NCBI GenBank assembly: GCA_017471185.1
Contig: JAFUVZ010000025.1
Coordinates: 1 to 64,000, forward strand
Origin: Bacteroidaceae bacterium
Lineage (GTDB): Bacteria > Bacteroidota > Bacteroidia > Bacteroidales > Bacteroidaceae
Direction: 5' to 3'
DNA length: 64,000 bases
Shown: piece by piece, positions 42,132 to 51,925 of the stretch
Layout: the number at the start of each line of letters is the position of its first letter
Position numbering within the stretch: the stretch's first letter is position 1
Translations under genes and position numbers: made by a program
Notes under the pieces: model-generated
The model's input: the letters and a program-made list of their open reading frames with translations, nothing else
Told to the model about the DNA's origin: nothing
Databases searched by the model: none

Positions 42132-43397
42132 ATGAAAGTTTTAATGTTTGGTTGGGAGTTCCCTCCTCATATCTTAGGCGGTCTGGGTACTGCCAGCTAC
42201 GGACTGACCAAGGGTATGTCTAAGCAGCGTGACCTGGAGATTACTTTCTGCATCCCTAAGCCTTGGGGTGATGAAGACCAGAGCTTCTTGCGCATCATCG
42301 GCATGAACAGCGTGCCTATCGTATGGCGGGATGTCAACTGGGACTATGTAAAAGATAGGGTAGGCGGCTATATGGATCCACAGCTTTACTATGACATGCG
42401 TGACCATATTTATGCAGACTTCAACTATATGCATACCAATGACTTGGGATGCATGGAGTTCTCTGGCCGCTATCCTGACAACCTACATGAGGAAATCAAC
42501 AACTATTCTATCGTGGCAGGTGTGGTGGCGCGTCAGCAGGAGTTTGATATCATCCACTCACATGACTGGCTGACTTATCCCGCAGGCATTCATGCCAAGC
42601 AGGTGTCTGGCAAGCCTCTGGTGATTCATGTGCATGCCACCGACTTTGATCGTAGCCGTGGCAATGTGAACCCTACCGTGTATGCGATAGAGAAGAACGG
42701 CATGGACCATGCTGACCACATCATGTGCGTGAGCGAGCTGACGCGTCAGACTGTGATCAATAAGTATTATCAGGATCCACGTAAGGTTTCAACGGTGCAC
42801 AATGCCGTTACTCCTCTGGCACAGGACATCCTGGATATCATACCAGAGAAGAAGCCCAATGAGAAAGTGGTTACCTTCCTGGGTCGTCTGACTATGCAGA
42901 AAGGTCCCGAGTATTTTGTTGAGGCTGCCAGCCTGGTGCTGCAGCGCACGAAGAACATCCGCTTCTGTATGGCGGGTAATGGTGATATGATGGAAAAGAT
43001 GATTCGTCTGGTAGCTGAAAGAGGCATCGCTGACAGATTCCACTTCCCTGGCTTTATGAAAGGAAAACAGGTATATGAGTGCCTGAAGGCAAGTGATGTT
43101 TATGTGATGCCTTCCGTTTCTGAACCGTTCGGTATCTCGCCGCTGGAGGCTATGCAATGCAGTGTGCCGACAATTATATCTAAGCAGTCAGGATGTGCAG
43201 AGATTCTGGATAAGTGTATCAAGGTTGACTATTGGGACATTCATGCGTTGGCTGACGCCATGTATTCTATCTGTACCTATCCCGCTTTGTATCAGTATTT
43301 GCATGACGAGGGTAAGATTGAGGTGGATGGCATCACTTGGGAAGATGTAGGTCTGAAGGTACGTCGCATTTATGAAGAAGTGATTAAGAATTTCTAA
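42132..43397 (+). CDS. Glycosyltransferase, GT-B fold, glycogen-type
   Basis: A 421-residue GT-B glycosyltransferase. The N-terminal lobe is MKVLMFGWEFPPHILGGLGT, the family's glycine-rich donor loop. The C-terminal lobe has VTFLGRLTMQKGPEYFVEAA, then EPFGISPLEAMQCSVPTIIS. This domain order and neighbours (debranching enzyme, GH57) indicate synthesis of an alpha-glucan such as glycogen, using a nucleotide-sugar donor. Whether it is GT4 or GT5 cannot be settled by eye. 24 bp separate it from the next gene. Confidence 0.88.
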   Translation: MKVLMFGWEFPPHILGGLGTASYGLTKGMSKQRDLEITFCIPKPWGDEDQSFLRIIGMNSVPIVWRDVNWDYVKDRVGGYMDPQLYYDMRDHIYADFNYMHTNDLGCMEFSGRYPDNLHEEINNYSIVAGVVARQQEFDIIHSHDWLTYPAGIHAKQVSGKPLVIHVHATDFDRSRGNVNPTVYAIEKNGMDHADHIMCVSELTRQTVINKYYQDPRKVSTVHNAVTPLAQDILDIIPEKKPNEKVVTFLGRLTMQKGPEYFVEAASLVLQRTKNIRFCMAGNGDMMEKMIRLVAERGIADRFHFPGFMKGKQVYECLKASDVYVMPSVSEPFGISPLEAMQCSVPTIISKQSGCAEILDKCIKVDYWDIHALADAMYSICTYPALYQYLHDEGKIEVDGITWEDVGLKVRRIYEEVIKNF

Positions 43398-43421
43398 ACA
43401 GATAATAATAACGAAATAGAT

Positions 43422-44822
43422 ATGAGAACAATCTGTCTTTTTTTTGAAATACACCAGCCGATCCTGTTGAAGCGCTATCGCTTCTTTGATATCGGTATCA
43501 ATCATTATTACTATGATGATTATGCCAACGCCACGCATATCGCTGACGTGGCTGAAAGGTCTTATATCCCTGCCTTGAACACCTTGATTGACATGGTGAA
43601 GGAAAGCAAGGGGGCATTTAAAGTGGCTATCTCAATTTCAGGTATCGCTTGCGAGCAACTGGAGATTCATGCGCCTGCGGTGATAGACCTGTTGAAGAAA
43701 CTGAATGATACGGGTTGCTGCGAATTTCTGGCAGAGCCTTATTCTCACGGCCTGGCATCTCTGACAAACGAGAAGGCCTTCAAGAACCAGGTTGGCCGAC
43801 AGGTTGAAAAGATGAACGCTTTGTTTGGCGTTACACCTAAAGTCTTGGTCAATACCGACATGCTGTACAGCGATGAAATCGGTGCCGTCGCTGCCGATAT
43901 GGGCTTCAAGGGTATGCTGACAGAAGGTGCTAAGCACGTGCTGGGTTGGAAGAGCCCTCACTATGTTTATCATTGCAACATGAATCCGAAATTGAAACTG
44001 TTGTTGCGTGACTTCAAGCTTTCTGACGATATCTCTTTACGTTTCTCTAATACGGAATGGAACGAATATCCGCTGTTTGCTGACAACTTTATCAAGAAGA
44101 TTGACGAACTTCCACAGGAGGAGCAGGTTATCAACCTCTTTATGGAACTGGGCGCTTTGGGACTCGCCCAGCCATTGTCTTCAAATATCCTGCAGTTCAT
44201 CAAGGCTCTTCCTGTTCAGGCAAAGGAGAAAGGCATCACATTCTCTACGCCTCTTGAGGTAATCACCAAGCTGAAGTCAGTCTCACAGATCGACGTGCCT
44301 TATCCAATCTCTTGGATTGATGAGGAGCGCGATACCAGCTGCTGGTTGGGTAATGTCATGCAGCGCGAGGCTTTCAACAAACTGTATGATGTGGCTGACC
44401 GTGTGTTGCTTTGCAACGACCGCAGAATCAAGATGGACTTTGATTTCTTGCAGTCAAGCACCAACTTCCGTGACATGACCACTAAGAACAGTGGCGTGGG
44501 CATTGACCGTGGCATCTATGAGTCTCCTTACGATGCGTTTACAAACTTTATGAACATCCTGGGTGATTTTTGCAAGCGCGTTGACTCTCTCTATCCTTCT
44601 GATATTGATAATGAGGAATTGAACGCATTGCTCACCACTATCAAGAATCAGGATACCGAGATCGCGAAGTTGAACAAGGAACTGCAGAAGGCGAAGGAGA
44701 AACTGGAAGATGACAACTGGAAGAAGGCTAAGACTTCAAAGGCAAAGGCTCCGAAGGCAGAGAAAAAAACTGCAGTGAAAAAGCCTGCTGCAAAGAAAGC
44801 GACAGCTAAGAAGGCGGAATAG
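43422..44822 (+). CDS. GH57-family alpha-glucan hydrolase or transferase
   Basis: A 466-residue glycoside hydrolase family 57 protein. The N-terminus MRTICLFFEIHQPILLKRYR holds the family's first conserved region (H-Q-P). EFLAEPYSHGLASL is the second. A (beta/alpha)7 barrel of about 400 residues is expected to hydrolyse or transfer alpha-1,4 glucan chains in the cytoplasm (no signal peptide). The last 60 residues are a coiled coil and a lysine/alanine repeat tail (KKPAAKKATAKKAE), a nucleic-acid- or glycogen-binding type of extension whose role is unknown. Confidence 0.9.
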   Translation: MRTICLFFEIHQPILLKRYRFFDIGINHYYYDDYANATHIADVAERSYIPALNTLIDMVKESKGAFKVAISISGIACEQLEIHAPAVIDLLKKLNDTGCCEFLAEPYSHGLASLTNEKAFKNQVGRQVEKMNALFGVTPKVLVNTDMLYSDEIGAVAADMGFKGMLTEGAKHVLGWKSPHYVYHCNMNPKLKLLLRDFKLSDDISLRFSNTEWNEYPLFADNFIKKIDELPQEEQVINLFMELGALGLAQPLSSNILQFIKALPVQAKEKGITFSTPLEVITKLKSVSQIDVPYPISWIDEERDTSCWLGNVMQREAFNKLYDVADRVLLCNDRRIKMDFDFLQSSTNFRDMTTKNSGVGIDRGIYESPYDAFTNFMNILGDFCKRVDSLYPSDIDNEELNALLTTIKNQDTEIAKLNKELQKAKEKLEDDNWKKAKTSKAKAPKAEKKTAVKKPAAKKATAKKAE

Positions 44823-44840
44823 TGTTATGAATATAAGATG

Positions 44841-44885
44841 AAAGACAAGAGGGGCTGCTGACAGGCAGCCCCTCTTTTGTCTTTC
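44841..44885. terminator. Bidirectional terminator
   Basis: AGAGGGGCTGC and GCAGCCCCTCT pair around TGACAG, extended by AAAGACA and TGTCTTT. A-rich on one flank and T-rich on the other, it can end both the GH57 transcript (plus) and the DUF4270 transcript (minus). Confidence 0.88.
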
Positions 44886-44886
44886 T

Positions 44887-46449
44887 TTATTCTCCAAATC
44901 GGGTGTAGGTAACCTCCAGCTTGATAGGATTGTTAAGCTTGCCGTTAGTGGTACCTTTGCCTCCCACCAGTCGGGCGTAACAAGGTTTCAAGTCGTGAGT
45001 CGTGCCCACCACTATATCTGTACTGGAACCGTATGAACTCTGCTGGCTGTAAATGTCAACGACTACAGGAATCACCAGCAGCTTATTCTCCTCCACCCAG
45101 TTCGCTTCACGTTGGCTATTCCATGCGCTACCGGCCTTTTCCTTCTCCTTCTGCTTTTCCGCCATGGTAATCTTTATCAAATTGGCAATATTCTTGAACA
45201 CATATTTGTTTGTCTCTGTCGCATTGTGCTGCACGTAGAAGGAAGTCGTGTTGTTAGGCAGTGAGTTGTTCTCGAAGAACTCTTTCATGTCTTTCTTTCT
45301 GATTAGCAGTACCTTTGAAGGCTTGTCCATAGCATATTTGTAAGTGCTGGCATCTACATAATTCGTCAGCGACAGTTTTACGGCGTTCAGTGTGTCATTA
45401 CCCAATGATTGGTAAATCTCATCATAAGGGACTGTCAGGGCTGTAAAAACGCCTGCGGGAGACTTGATGTAGGTGTTGTCCGGGTCATCAATCTTCTCCT
45501 GGAGCTTGTCTGAATGGGTGAACTTGTTGGCCTGGATTACCTCAGGCGTTGAACTGAAGATGTATTCCACGGCATAATAGGTGGAATCTGTGCCAGCCGC
45601 ACCTTTCTCGTCAGTCACTTTCTTTTTCACAGCAACGCCCAGAGAGTCGGTTGCATAGAAATTAAAGCCCATATAAAGAATCAATCGGTTCACATAGATA
45701 ATTGTGCCGTCGCCATAATCGGATTCCAGATAGTAGCCGGGAATAACATTCTTGGTCAATGTCTCTCCGTCAGCAAAGTATTCGGGATGTTCTCTGTTCA
45801 TCTTCAGAATCTTGTTACCCATCTCCTTGTCTAACTTGATGTCGATGTAATTTTCTGAAGATGAGGATGAAGACACCGAGTAGTCATGAGCTGTGTAAGC
45901 TGTGGAGCCAATAGGCTTGTTCTTGTCATAATACTTATTAACGTCGATATTGGTATATCTGTAGAATCTGCCGTTTGACTTTCTGTCGGCAAGCCATTGG
46001 TCGTTCAGTTCATACGCGCTCACACGGCATGCTGTAATGGAATCTCCGAAGAAACCTTTTACACTGGAAGTGTTCTTGCTGTACGACACTCGTAAGAAGA
46101 TAGATACACAGGAGTCACCGGCCATCGTGCCACTACCGGTCTTGGTGTTTGCGTCATATTTGTAAACGGCAGGGAACTTGTAGTTCTCGGGAGTCGTCAT
46201 CTCTGTCATGAAACTGGCGTCATAATATCCGAATTCCGGGTCTGAAAACCTGCCGAGGTAGGCTGTCTGCGTGCGGGCGTAAACTGAATCAGCCCTTACG
46301 GTTTCTGACATCACGTCGAATGTAGCGGTGTAAGAAGCAGCCATGTCTTCCATTGGCATGATTTCCCAACCTATTTTGTCTGTCGTATCGTCACAACTAA
46401 AGAGAATCAGGAGCGCTGACAGCGCAAAACCTGGAAATTTTAATTTCAT
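44887..46449 (-). CDS. DUF4270 lipoprotein
   Basis: A 520-residue lipoprotein (signal LLILFSC). It matches DUF4270, a Bacteroidota family of secreted lipoproteins: DDTTDKIGWEIMPMEDMAAS and ATFDVMSETVRADSVYARTQ at the start, AYLGRFSDPEFGYYDASFMT soon after. No catalytic motif is recognised. It is encoded 50 bp after the glycogen synthase-like gene in the same direction. Confidence 0.9.
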   Translation of the reverse strand: MKLKFPGFALSALLILFSCDDTTDKIGWEIMPMEDMAASYTATFDVMSETVRADSVYARTQTAYLGRFSDPEFGYYDASFMTEMTTPENYKFPAVYKYDANTKTGSGTMAGDSCVSIFLRVSYSKNTSSVKGFFGDSITACRVSAYELNDQWLADRKSNGRFYRYTNIDVNKYYDKNKPIGSTAYTAHDYSVSSSSSSENYIDIKLDKEMGNKILKMNREHPEYFADGETLTKNVIPGYYLESDYGDGTIIYVNRLILYMGFNFYATDSLGVAVKKKVTDEKGAAGTDSTYYAVEYIFSSTPEVIQANKFTHSDKLQEKIDDPDNTYIKSPAGVFTALTVPYDEIYQSLGNDTLNAVKLSLTNYVDASTYKYAMDKPSKVLLIRKKDMKEFFENNSLPNNTTSFYVQHNATETNKYVFKNIANLIKITMAEKQKEKEKAGSAWNSQREANWVEENKLLVIPVVVDIYSQQSSYGSSTDIVVGTTHDLKPCYARLVGGKGTTNGKLNNPIKLEVTYTRFGE

Positions 46450-46499
46450 ATATATACCGTTCTTATAGTTTGTTCAATCAACTGCTTTGTCAAGTCTTT

Positions 46500-47303
46500 T
46501 TAGAGCGTGTCATAGAAGTCGCTCACTTTCTGCAGCATATCTTCCTCGCTAAATGGCAGGAACGGTTTTCCGCTCTGCTTTGCATACTCTATCAGTTCCT
46601 CAGGCACGTTGGCGGTCTGCTGTACGATGGCATCAGCATGATTTATGGCGAGTTTACTCAACTGGATAAAATCAACCGGGTCAGTCACTGTACCCAAATC
46701 GGTCTTTTCAATCCCTCTCAACAGCAGCTTGTCAGAGAAATTCTTCTGATATGGCTGTGTGAATTCCTGGTCATACAGCGAATAAACGATTTTAGAGTCC
46801 ATATATGACGGCTCATCGCAATAAGTCTTCTTCAGGTAAAGAGGAATGAGGGCTGTTATACATCCGTGACAATGAATGATGTCTGGTTTCCAGCGCAATT
46901 TCTTGACGGTCTCGAGCACGCCTCTGCCGTAGAAGATGGTACGTTCGTCATTGTCTTCATATTCCTTTCCATCCTGATCTGTCAGTTGAAGCCTGTTCTG
47001 GAAATAATCGTCATTGTCAATGAAATACACCTGAATGCGAGCCGACTGGATGGAAGCCACCTTGATGATAAGCGGATGATCGGTATCATCAATGATGATG
47101 TTCATGCCCGACAGACGGATCACCTCGTGAAGTTGGTTCCTGCGCTCATTGACAGTACCCCACTTGGGCATAAATACCCTGATTTCACGACCGTTCTCTT
47201 GAACAGTTTGTGGCAGATAGCGGCAAATATTCGCCATCTCAGACACAGAAACATACGGAGTGATTTCTTGTGTAATGAATAAGACTCTATCAATTTTAGC
47301 CAT
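46500..47303 (-). CDS. Glycogen/starch synthase N-terminal domain protein
   Basis: A 267-residue protein resembling only the N-terminal lobe of GT5 glycogen synthase: VLFITQEITPYVSVSEMANI, IRVFMPKWGTVNERRNQLHE and KPDIIHCHGCITALIPLYL. The second GT-B lobe with the nucleotide-binding site is missing, so it cannot be a complete glycosyltransferase by itself. Short forms like this appear to be common in Bacteroidales. Its promoter has TACCTTTG at 47341-47334. It may regulate or scaffold the glycogen enzymes across the terminator; the link is inferred. Confidence 0.85.
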   Translation of the reverse strand: MAKIDRVLFITQEITPYVSVSEMANICRYLPQTVQENGREIRVFMPKWGTVNERRNQLHEVIRLSGMNIIIDDTDHPLIIKVASIQSARIQVYFIDNDDYFQNRLQLTDQDGKEYEDNDERTIFYGRGVLETVKKLRWKPDIIHCHGCITALIPLYLKKTYCDEPSYMDSKIVYSLYDQEFTQPYQKNFSDKLLLRGIEKTDLGTVTDPVDFIQLSKLAINHADAIVQQTANVPEELIEYAKQSGKPFLPFSEEDMLQKVSDFYDTL

Positions 47304-47373
47304 AAATAATACAGTTGTTCTACTAATGATTTACAAAGGTACAAAAAAATAATGACATTCGGAATTTTTTCAC

Positions 47374-47411
47374 AAAAAATGGCACACTGAGGTACTCAGT
47401 GCGCCATTTTT
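47374..47411 (-). terminator. Terminator of the NfnAB-like gene
   Basis: AAAAATGGC and GCCATTTTT flank the inner stem CACTGAG/CTCAGTG. It is 27 bp after the stop codon. Confidence 0.85.
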
Positions 47412-47437
47412 AAACGCTTTTTAAGTATGCTTTAATT

Positions 47438-49732
47438 TTATTCCGTTTTCTGAAAACTCTTGTGCATAGCTGCAGCTGCCCGTCTGCCATCACCCATAGC
47501 CAGGATAACGGTTGCGCCACCCCTGACAATATCACCACCGGCAAAAAGGGTAGGGATAGATGACTGCATGTCGTCATTCACCACGATGGTGCCTTTCCTG
47601 CCTAATTCAAGGCCTTCCACAGAACGGGGAACGATAGGGTTTGGAGATACGCCTACCGCCACGATCACCAGGTCGGCATCCAGTGTCTCTGTCGCACCTG
47701 GAATAGGCTCAGGACTTCTTCTGCCGGATGCGTCAGGCTCTCCAAGCTGCATCTTTTGCAAAACCACTTGCTTTACCTTGCCTTGTTCGTCAGCGATATA
47801 TTCTATTGGGTTATGTAGGGTCAGGAACTCTACGCCTTCTTCCTTGGCATGCTTCACTTCCTCCTTACGGGCAGGCATCTCGTTCTCAGAACGGCGATAA
47901 ACGATGGTAGCGCTTTCTGCGCCCAGTCGTAAGGCTGTACGCACAGAGTCCATAGCGGTGTTACCGCCGCCTACCACCACCACGTGCTTGCCGAAAGGCA
48001 CAGGTGTGTCAGTGTCTTCACTGGCAGCATCCATCAGATTCACACGTGTCAGGAATTCGTTAGAAGAGAGCACGTTGATAAGGTTCTCGCCAGGAATGTG
48101 CATGAAGTTAGGCAGACCGGCGCCACTGGCTACATAGATGCCTTTGAAGCCTTCTGCTTCCAGTTGCTTGGTGCTGATTGTCTTGCCGATGATACAGTCT
48201 TTCACAAACTTCACTCCCATCTTACTCAGGTTTTCAATCTCCACATCTACAATCTTGTTGGGCAGACGGAACTCTGGAATACCGTATTTCAATACACCGC
48301 CTATTTCATGAAGTGCTTCAAATACGGTTACATCATAGCCTGACTTAGCCATGTCACCAGCGAATGACAGGCCTGAAGGACCGGAACCGACAACGGCAAT
48401 CTTGATGCCATTCTTCTCCTGAATGTCAGGAGTTGCCAGCTGTCCGCTCTCACGCTCATAGTCTGCGGCAAAGCGCTCCAGATAGCCGATAGCCACTGCT
48501 TCACCTTTGGTCTTGAGATGGATGCAGTGTGATTCGCACTGTTTCTCCTGCGGGCACACCCTGCCGCAAACCGCAGGCAACGCACTGGTCTCACGTAATG
48601 TCTTGGCAGCTTCCAGGAAATTACCACGCTCGATATTCTTAACGAAACGTGGGATGTTGATGTTGACAGGGCATCCTTCCACACATCCCGGATTAGCGCA
48701 GTCCAGACAGCGTTTTGCCTCAACCAATGCCTGTTCCTTGGTAAGGCCCTGGTTCACTTCCTCTTTTCTGGAGTGTGCACGATACTGAGGATCCAGCTCG
48801 TTCATCTTGGCACGAGGAATGGCCATTCGCTCTTTCGGCTTCATGCTCTGTCTCAGCTCCACACGCCATGCAGCGTCTCGGCTCTTTTCGTCAGCTTCAG
48901 CCTGCTTAGCCAGGCATGCTTCATATTTCTCTAAGTCAGCGCGTTCCTCAGGCTTGTATGCACCCATGCGCTTCATCATTTCATCAAAATCAACCTTGTG
49001 GCCATCAAATTCCGGTCCATCTACACAAACGAACTTTGTCTGTCCGTCAATGGTGACACGGCATGCACCGCACATACCCGTACCGTCAACCATAATGGTA
49101 TTTAAAGACACGTCTGTAGGAATCTCATACTTCTTCGTCAGCAGACACACGAACTTCATCATGATGGCAGGCCCGATGGCAAAACATTTGTCAACCTTCT
49201 CGCGCTTGATGACACTTTCAATGCCTTCCGTAACAAGTCCTTTGTTTCCGTATGATCCGTCGTCAGTCATGATAATCACCTCGTCAGAGCTTGCCCTCAT
49301 CTCATTCTCCATGATGATAAGGTCTTTGCTTCTACCGGCAAGAACTGTAATCACCCTGTTGCCGGCAGCTTTCAACGCTTGAACGATAGGCAGCATAGGA
49401 GCCACGCCAACACCGCCTCCGGCACAAACCACGGTGCCGAATTTCTCAATGTGCGTAGGCTGACCCAGAGGACCTACGATGTCAGTGATGTAATCTCCTT
49501 CATTGAGGTTGCAGAGCTTGGTAGATGAAAGTCCCACCTTCTGTACTACCAGTGTGATGGTTCCTTGTTTAGTGTCAGCCTCTGCAATAGTCAGTGGAAT
49601 GCGTTCGCCCTTTTCGCCAATTCTGATGATGACAAAATTACCAGCCTTTCGTGATTGGGCGATAAGAGGTGCCTCTACTACAATCTTAAATACCTTTTCG
49701 GAGTATTGCTCCTTGCTAACGATTCTATTCAT
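47438..49732 (-). CDS. NfnAB-like fused ferredoxin-NADP/glutamate-synthase-type reductase
   Basis: A 764-residue flavo-iron-sulfur protein. Residues 1-230 are a dihydroorotate dehydrogenase electron-transfer (PyrK/NfnA-like) module with FAD/NAD folds and CGACRVTIDGQTKFVC for a [2Fe-2S] centre. Residues about 320-764 are a GltD/NfnB-like module: CLDCANPGCVEGCP ([4Fe-4S]), VVGSGPSGLSFAGDMAKSGY (FAD) and VVVGGGNTAMDSVRTALRLG (NADPH). NfnAB enzymes link NADH, NADPH and ferredoxin pools in anaerobes. Annotations of the same fusion in Bacteroides as glutamate synthase are an alternative. Confidence 0.9.
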   Translation of the reverse strand: MNRIVSKEQYSEKVFKIVVEAPLIAQSRKAGNFVIIRIGEKGERIPLTIAEADTKQGTITLVVQKVGLSSTKLCNLNEGDYITDIVGPLGQPTHIEKFGTVVCAGGGVGVAPMLPIVQALKAAGNRVITVLAGRSKDLIIMENEMRASSDEVIIMTDDGSYGNKGLVTEGIESVIKREKVDKCFAIGPAIMMKFVCLLTKKYEIPTDVSLNTIMVDGTGMCGACRVTIDGQTKFVCVDGPEFDGHKVDFDEMMKRMGAYKPEERADLEKYEACLAKQAEADEKSRDAAWRVELRQSMKPKERMAIPRAKMNELDPQYRAHSRKEEVNQGLTKEQALVEAKRCLDCANPGCVEGCPVNINIPRFVKNIERGNFLEAAKTLRETSALPAVCGRVCPQEKQCESHCIHLKTKGEAVAIGYLERFAADYERESGQLATPDIQEKNGIKIAVVGSGPSGLSFAGDMAKSGYDVTVFEALHEIGGVLKYGIPEFRLPNKIVDVEIENLSKMGVKFVKDCIIGKTISTKQLEAEGFKGIYVASGAGLPNFMHIPGENLINVLSSNEFLTRVNLMDAASEDTDTPVPFGKHVVVVGGGNTAMDSVRTALRLGAESATIVYRRSENEMPARKEEVKHAKEEGVEFLTLHNPIEYIADEQGKVKQVVLQKMQLGEPDASGRRSPEPIPGATETLDADLVIVAVGVSPNPIVPRSVEGLELGRKGTIVVNDDMQSSIPTLFAGGDIVRGGATVILAMGDGRRAAAAMHKSFQKTE

Positions 49733-49830
49733 TCTTTTAATAAATTGGTTGTCTTAATTACGGTTTTCTTTCTTTTTGAAAGAACAGTGCAAAGTTACAG
49801 TTATTTTTTGACATAAAGAAGGAATATCTG

Positions 49831-49872
49831 TAAAAATAGTGCGATGGAATGAAAAACATCCCACCGCACTAT
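49831..49872 (-). terminator. Terminator of serS
   Basis: ATAGTGCG and CGCACTAT pair with an internal TGG/CCA extension. On the minus strand a T run (TTTTTACAG) follows. It lies 29 bp beyond the serS stop codon. Confidence 0.8.
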
Positions 49873-49900
49873 TATAAATAAGGTGTATTCCTCTTTGAGA

Positions 49901-51217
49901 TCAGTCAATCATCTCAAAACCTGTGTAAGGCACCAAGGCTTTTGGCATGCGTATGCCGTTTTCTGTCTGGTTGTTTTCCAGCAAGGCGGCAACAATGCGG
50001 GGCAGAGCCAGTGCAGAACCATTCAGTGTATGACACAGCTCCACCTTCTTGTCTGCATTACGATAGCGGCACTTCAAGCGGTTTGCCTGATAAGTGTCGA
50101 AGTTTGACACAGAACTTACCTCCAGCCAACGCTTCTGTGCTTCAGAATAGACCTCGAAGTCGTAGCAGATGGCTGCGGTGAAGCTCATATCGCCGCCACA
50201 CAGACGCAGTATGCGGTATGGCAGCTCCAGTTTCTTGAGCAGGCCTTCCACATGGTCAAGCATCTCCTGATGGCTCTGACGTGAGTGCTCTGGCTTGTCA
50301 ATTCTCACTAACTCAACCTTTGAGAACTCATGCAGACGGTTCAGACCACGAACGTCCTTTCCGTATGAGCCGGCTTCCCTGCGGAAGCACTCTGTGTAAG
50401 CGCAATTCTTGATAGGAAGATCCTTTTCGTCAACAATCACGTCACGATAGATATTGGTTACCGGTACTTCTGCGGTCGGTATCAGGTAGAAGTTGTCAAC
50501 CTGGCAATGATACATCTGTCCTTCTTTGTCAGGCAGCTGGCCTGTGCCGTAGCCGGAATCCTCATTCACCACTGTAGGGGGCTGAATCTCACGATATCCG
50601 CTCTTGCCGGCTTCGTCAAGGAAGAAATTGATGAGCGCACGTTGCAGGCGGGCGCCTTTTCCTTTATAGACAGGGAAACCTGCGCCAGTGATCTTTACGC
50701 CCAGGTCGAAATCTATCAAGTCATATTTCTTGGCCAGTTCCCAATGGGGCAGGGGATTCTCGATGCCAAGTGAGGGATTCACGTCCCAGTTGCCGACGGT
50801 GTCGCTGTCAGTGCATTCCTTCAGGTTACTCTTCACTACCAGATTGTCTTCTGCAGCCGCTCCCTCTGGCACTTCGTCATAAGGAACGTTAGGAATGGTG
50901 TAAAGCAGTTGCTTCAAGTCATCGGCTGCCTGGTCCATTTCGGCCTGCAGGGCCTTGTTGGTTTCCTTCAGCTCAGCCACACGTCCTTTGGCTCTTTCAG
51001 CCTCTTCCCGCTTGCCTTCCTTCATCAGTATGCCGATGCTTTTCGACAGCTTGTTGGCTTCTGCCAGGTTGTTGTCAAGCACTGTCTGTGTATTGCGGCG
51101 CTTGTCGTTGGTGGCCAGCACTTTCTCTATAGTTTCCTTCGCATTGTTGAAATGCTTCTTTTCCAATCCTTTGATGATTTTTTCGGTATCATCGGTGATT
51201 TGCTTGATGGTAAGCAT
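49901..51217 (-). CDS. serS: Seryl-tRNA synthetase
   Basis: A 438-residue class II aminoacyl-tRNA synthetase charging tRNA-Ser. The N-terminal 110 residues are the long antiparallel coiled coil (NKLSKSIGILMKEGKREEAE-like heptads) that grips the tRNA variable arm. Motif 2 is YTECFRREAGSYGKDVRGLN and motif 3 is NGSALALPRIVAALLENNQT. The C-terminus IRMPKALVPYTGFEMID is the usual end. Encoded downstream of rplU-rpmA with its own region in between. Confidence 0.96.
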   Translation of the reverse strand: MLTIKQITDDTEKIIKGLEKKHFNNAKETIEKVLATNDKRRNTQTVLDNNLAEANKLSKSIGILMKEGKREEAERAKGRVAELKETNKALQAEMDQAADDLKQLLYTIPNVPYDEVPEGAAAEDNLVVKSNLKECTDSDTVGNWDVNPSLGIENPLPHWELAKKYDLIDFDLGVKITGAGFPVYKGKGARLQRALINFFLDEAGKSGYREIQPPTVVNEDSGYGTGQLPDKEGQMYHCQVDNFYLIPTAEVPVTNIYRDVIVDEKDLPIKNCAYTECFRREAGSYGKDVRGLNRLHEFSKVELVRIDKPEHSRQSHQEMLDHVEGLLKKLELPYRILRLCGGDMSFTAAICYDFEVYSEAQKRWLEVSSVSNFDTYQANRLKCRYRNADKKVELCHTLNGSALALPRIVAALLENNQTENGIRMPKALVPYTGFEMID

Positions 51218-51254
51218 AGCCTATACTTGTTTTTTGATTGTCTATTTGATAAGA

Positions 51255-51285
51255 AAGGGATGCAACTCTACAAATCGCATCCCTT
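51255..51285 (-). terminator. Terminator of rplU-rpmA
   Basis: AAGGGATGC and GCATCCCTT pair around 13 bases. On the minus strand T-rich sequence follows. It is 29 bp after the rpmA stop codon. Confidence 0.8.
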
Positions 51286-51313
51286 CCGCTTATTCATAAG
51301 TACGCCTCCGTCG

Positions 51314-51586
51314 TTATGCCTCTGCCACTACTTCAGCTGGGATAACGTTAACGAAGCGTCTGTCTTCACGCTTAACCTGGAACTGAACCGTTCCGTCAAC
51401 CAGTGCGTACAGAGTGTGGTCGCTACCCATACCGATGTTCTTACCCGGATGGAACTGAGTGCCTCTCTGACGAACGATGATGTTACCAGCCTTGCAAGCC
51501 TGGCCACCGAATAATTTAACGCCTAATCGTTTGCTATGTGACTCGCGTCCGTTCTTAGAACTACTAACACCTTTTTTATGTGCCAT
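51314..51586 (-). CDS. rpmA: 50S ribosomal protein L27
   Basis: A 90-residue protein of the large subunit, whose N-terminus reaches toward the peptidyl-transferase centre. [20 protein letters not shown] and [20 protein letters not shown] are diagnostic. It is preceded by rplU (21-bp gap), the conserved order. The N-terminus begins directly with the mature sequence, without the cleavable extension found in Firmicutes. Confidence 0.98.
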   Translation of the reverse strand: MAHKKGVSSSKNGRESHSKRLGVKLFGGQACKAGNIIVRQRGTQFHPGKNIGMGSDHTLYALVDGTVQFQVKREDRRFVNVIPAEVVAEA

Positions 51587-51607
51587 ATCTCTTCTTGTTT
51601 TTAATGT

Positions 51608-51925
51608 TTATGCAATAACTTCTTTGATAACAATCTCGGTAAACTGCTCGCGGTGGCCGTTTAACTTGCGCAACCCTTTTCTTCTCTTCTTGTGGAAGAC
51701 CAGCACCTTGTCGCCCTTTACCATCTTTGTCTTTACTTCAGCTACAACCTTTGCGCCCTCAACTACAGGAGCACCAACGGTGATAGCGCCTTCGTTGTCA
51801 ACCAACAACACTCTGTCAAACTCTACAGTGTCACCAGCCTCTACACCTTGAATGAGGTTGACGAACAACTTCTTGCCTGCTTCTACACGATACTGCAGAC
51901 CCTTGATTTCTACAATTGCGTACAT
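51608..51925 (-). CDS. rplU: 50S ribosomal protein L21
   Basis: A 105-residue 23S rRNA-binding protein. [20 protein letters not shown] and [20 protein letters not shown] are the conserved ends of the family. First gene of the rplU-rpmA operon, with a structured leader upstream. Confidence 0.98.
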   Translation of the reverse strand: MYAIVEIKGLQYRVEAGKKLFVNLIQGVEAGDTVEFDRVLLVDNEGAITVGAPVVEGAKVVAEVKTKMVKGDKVLVFHKKRRKGLRKLNGHREQFTEIVIKEVIA

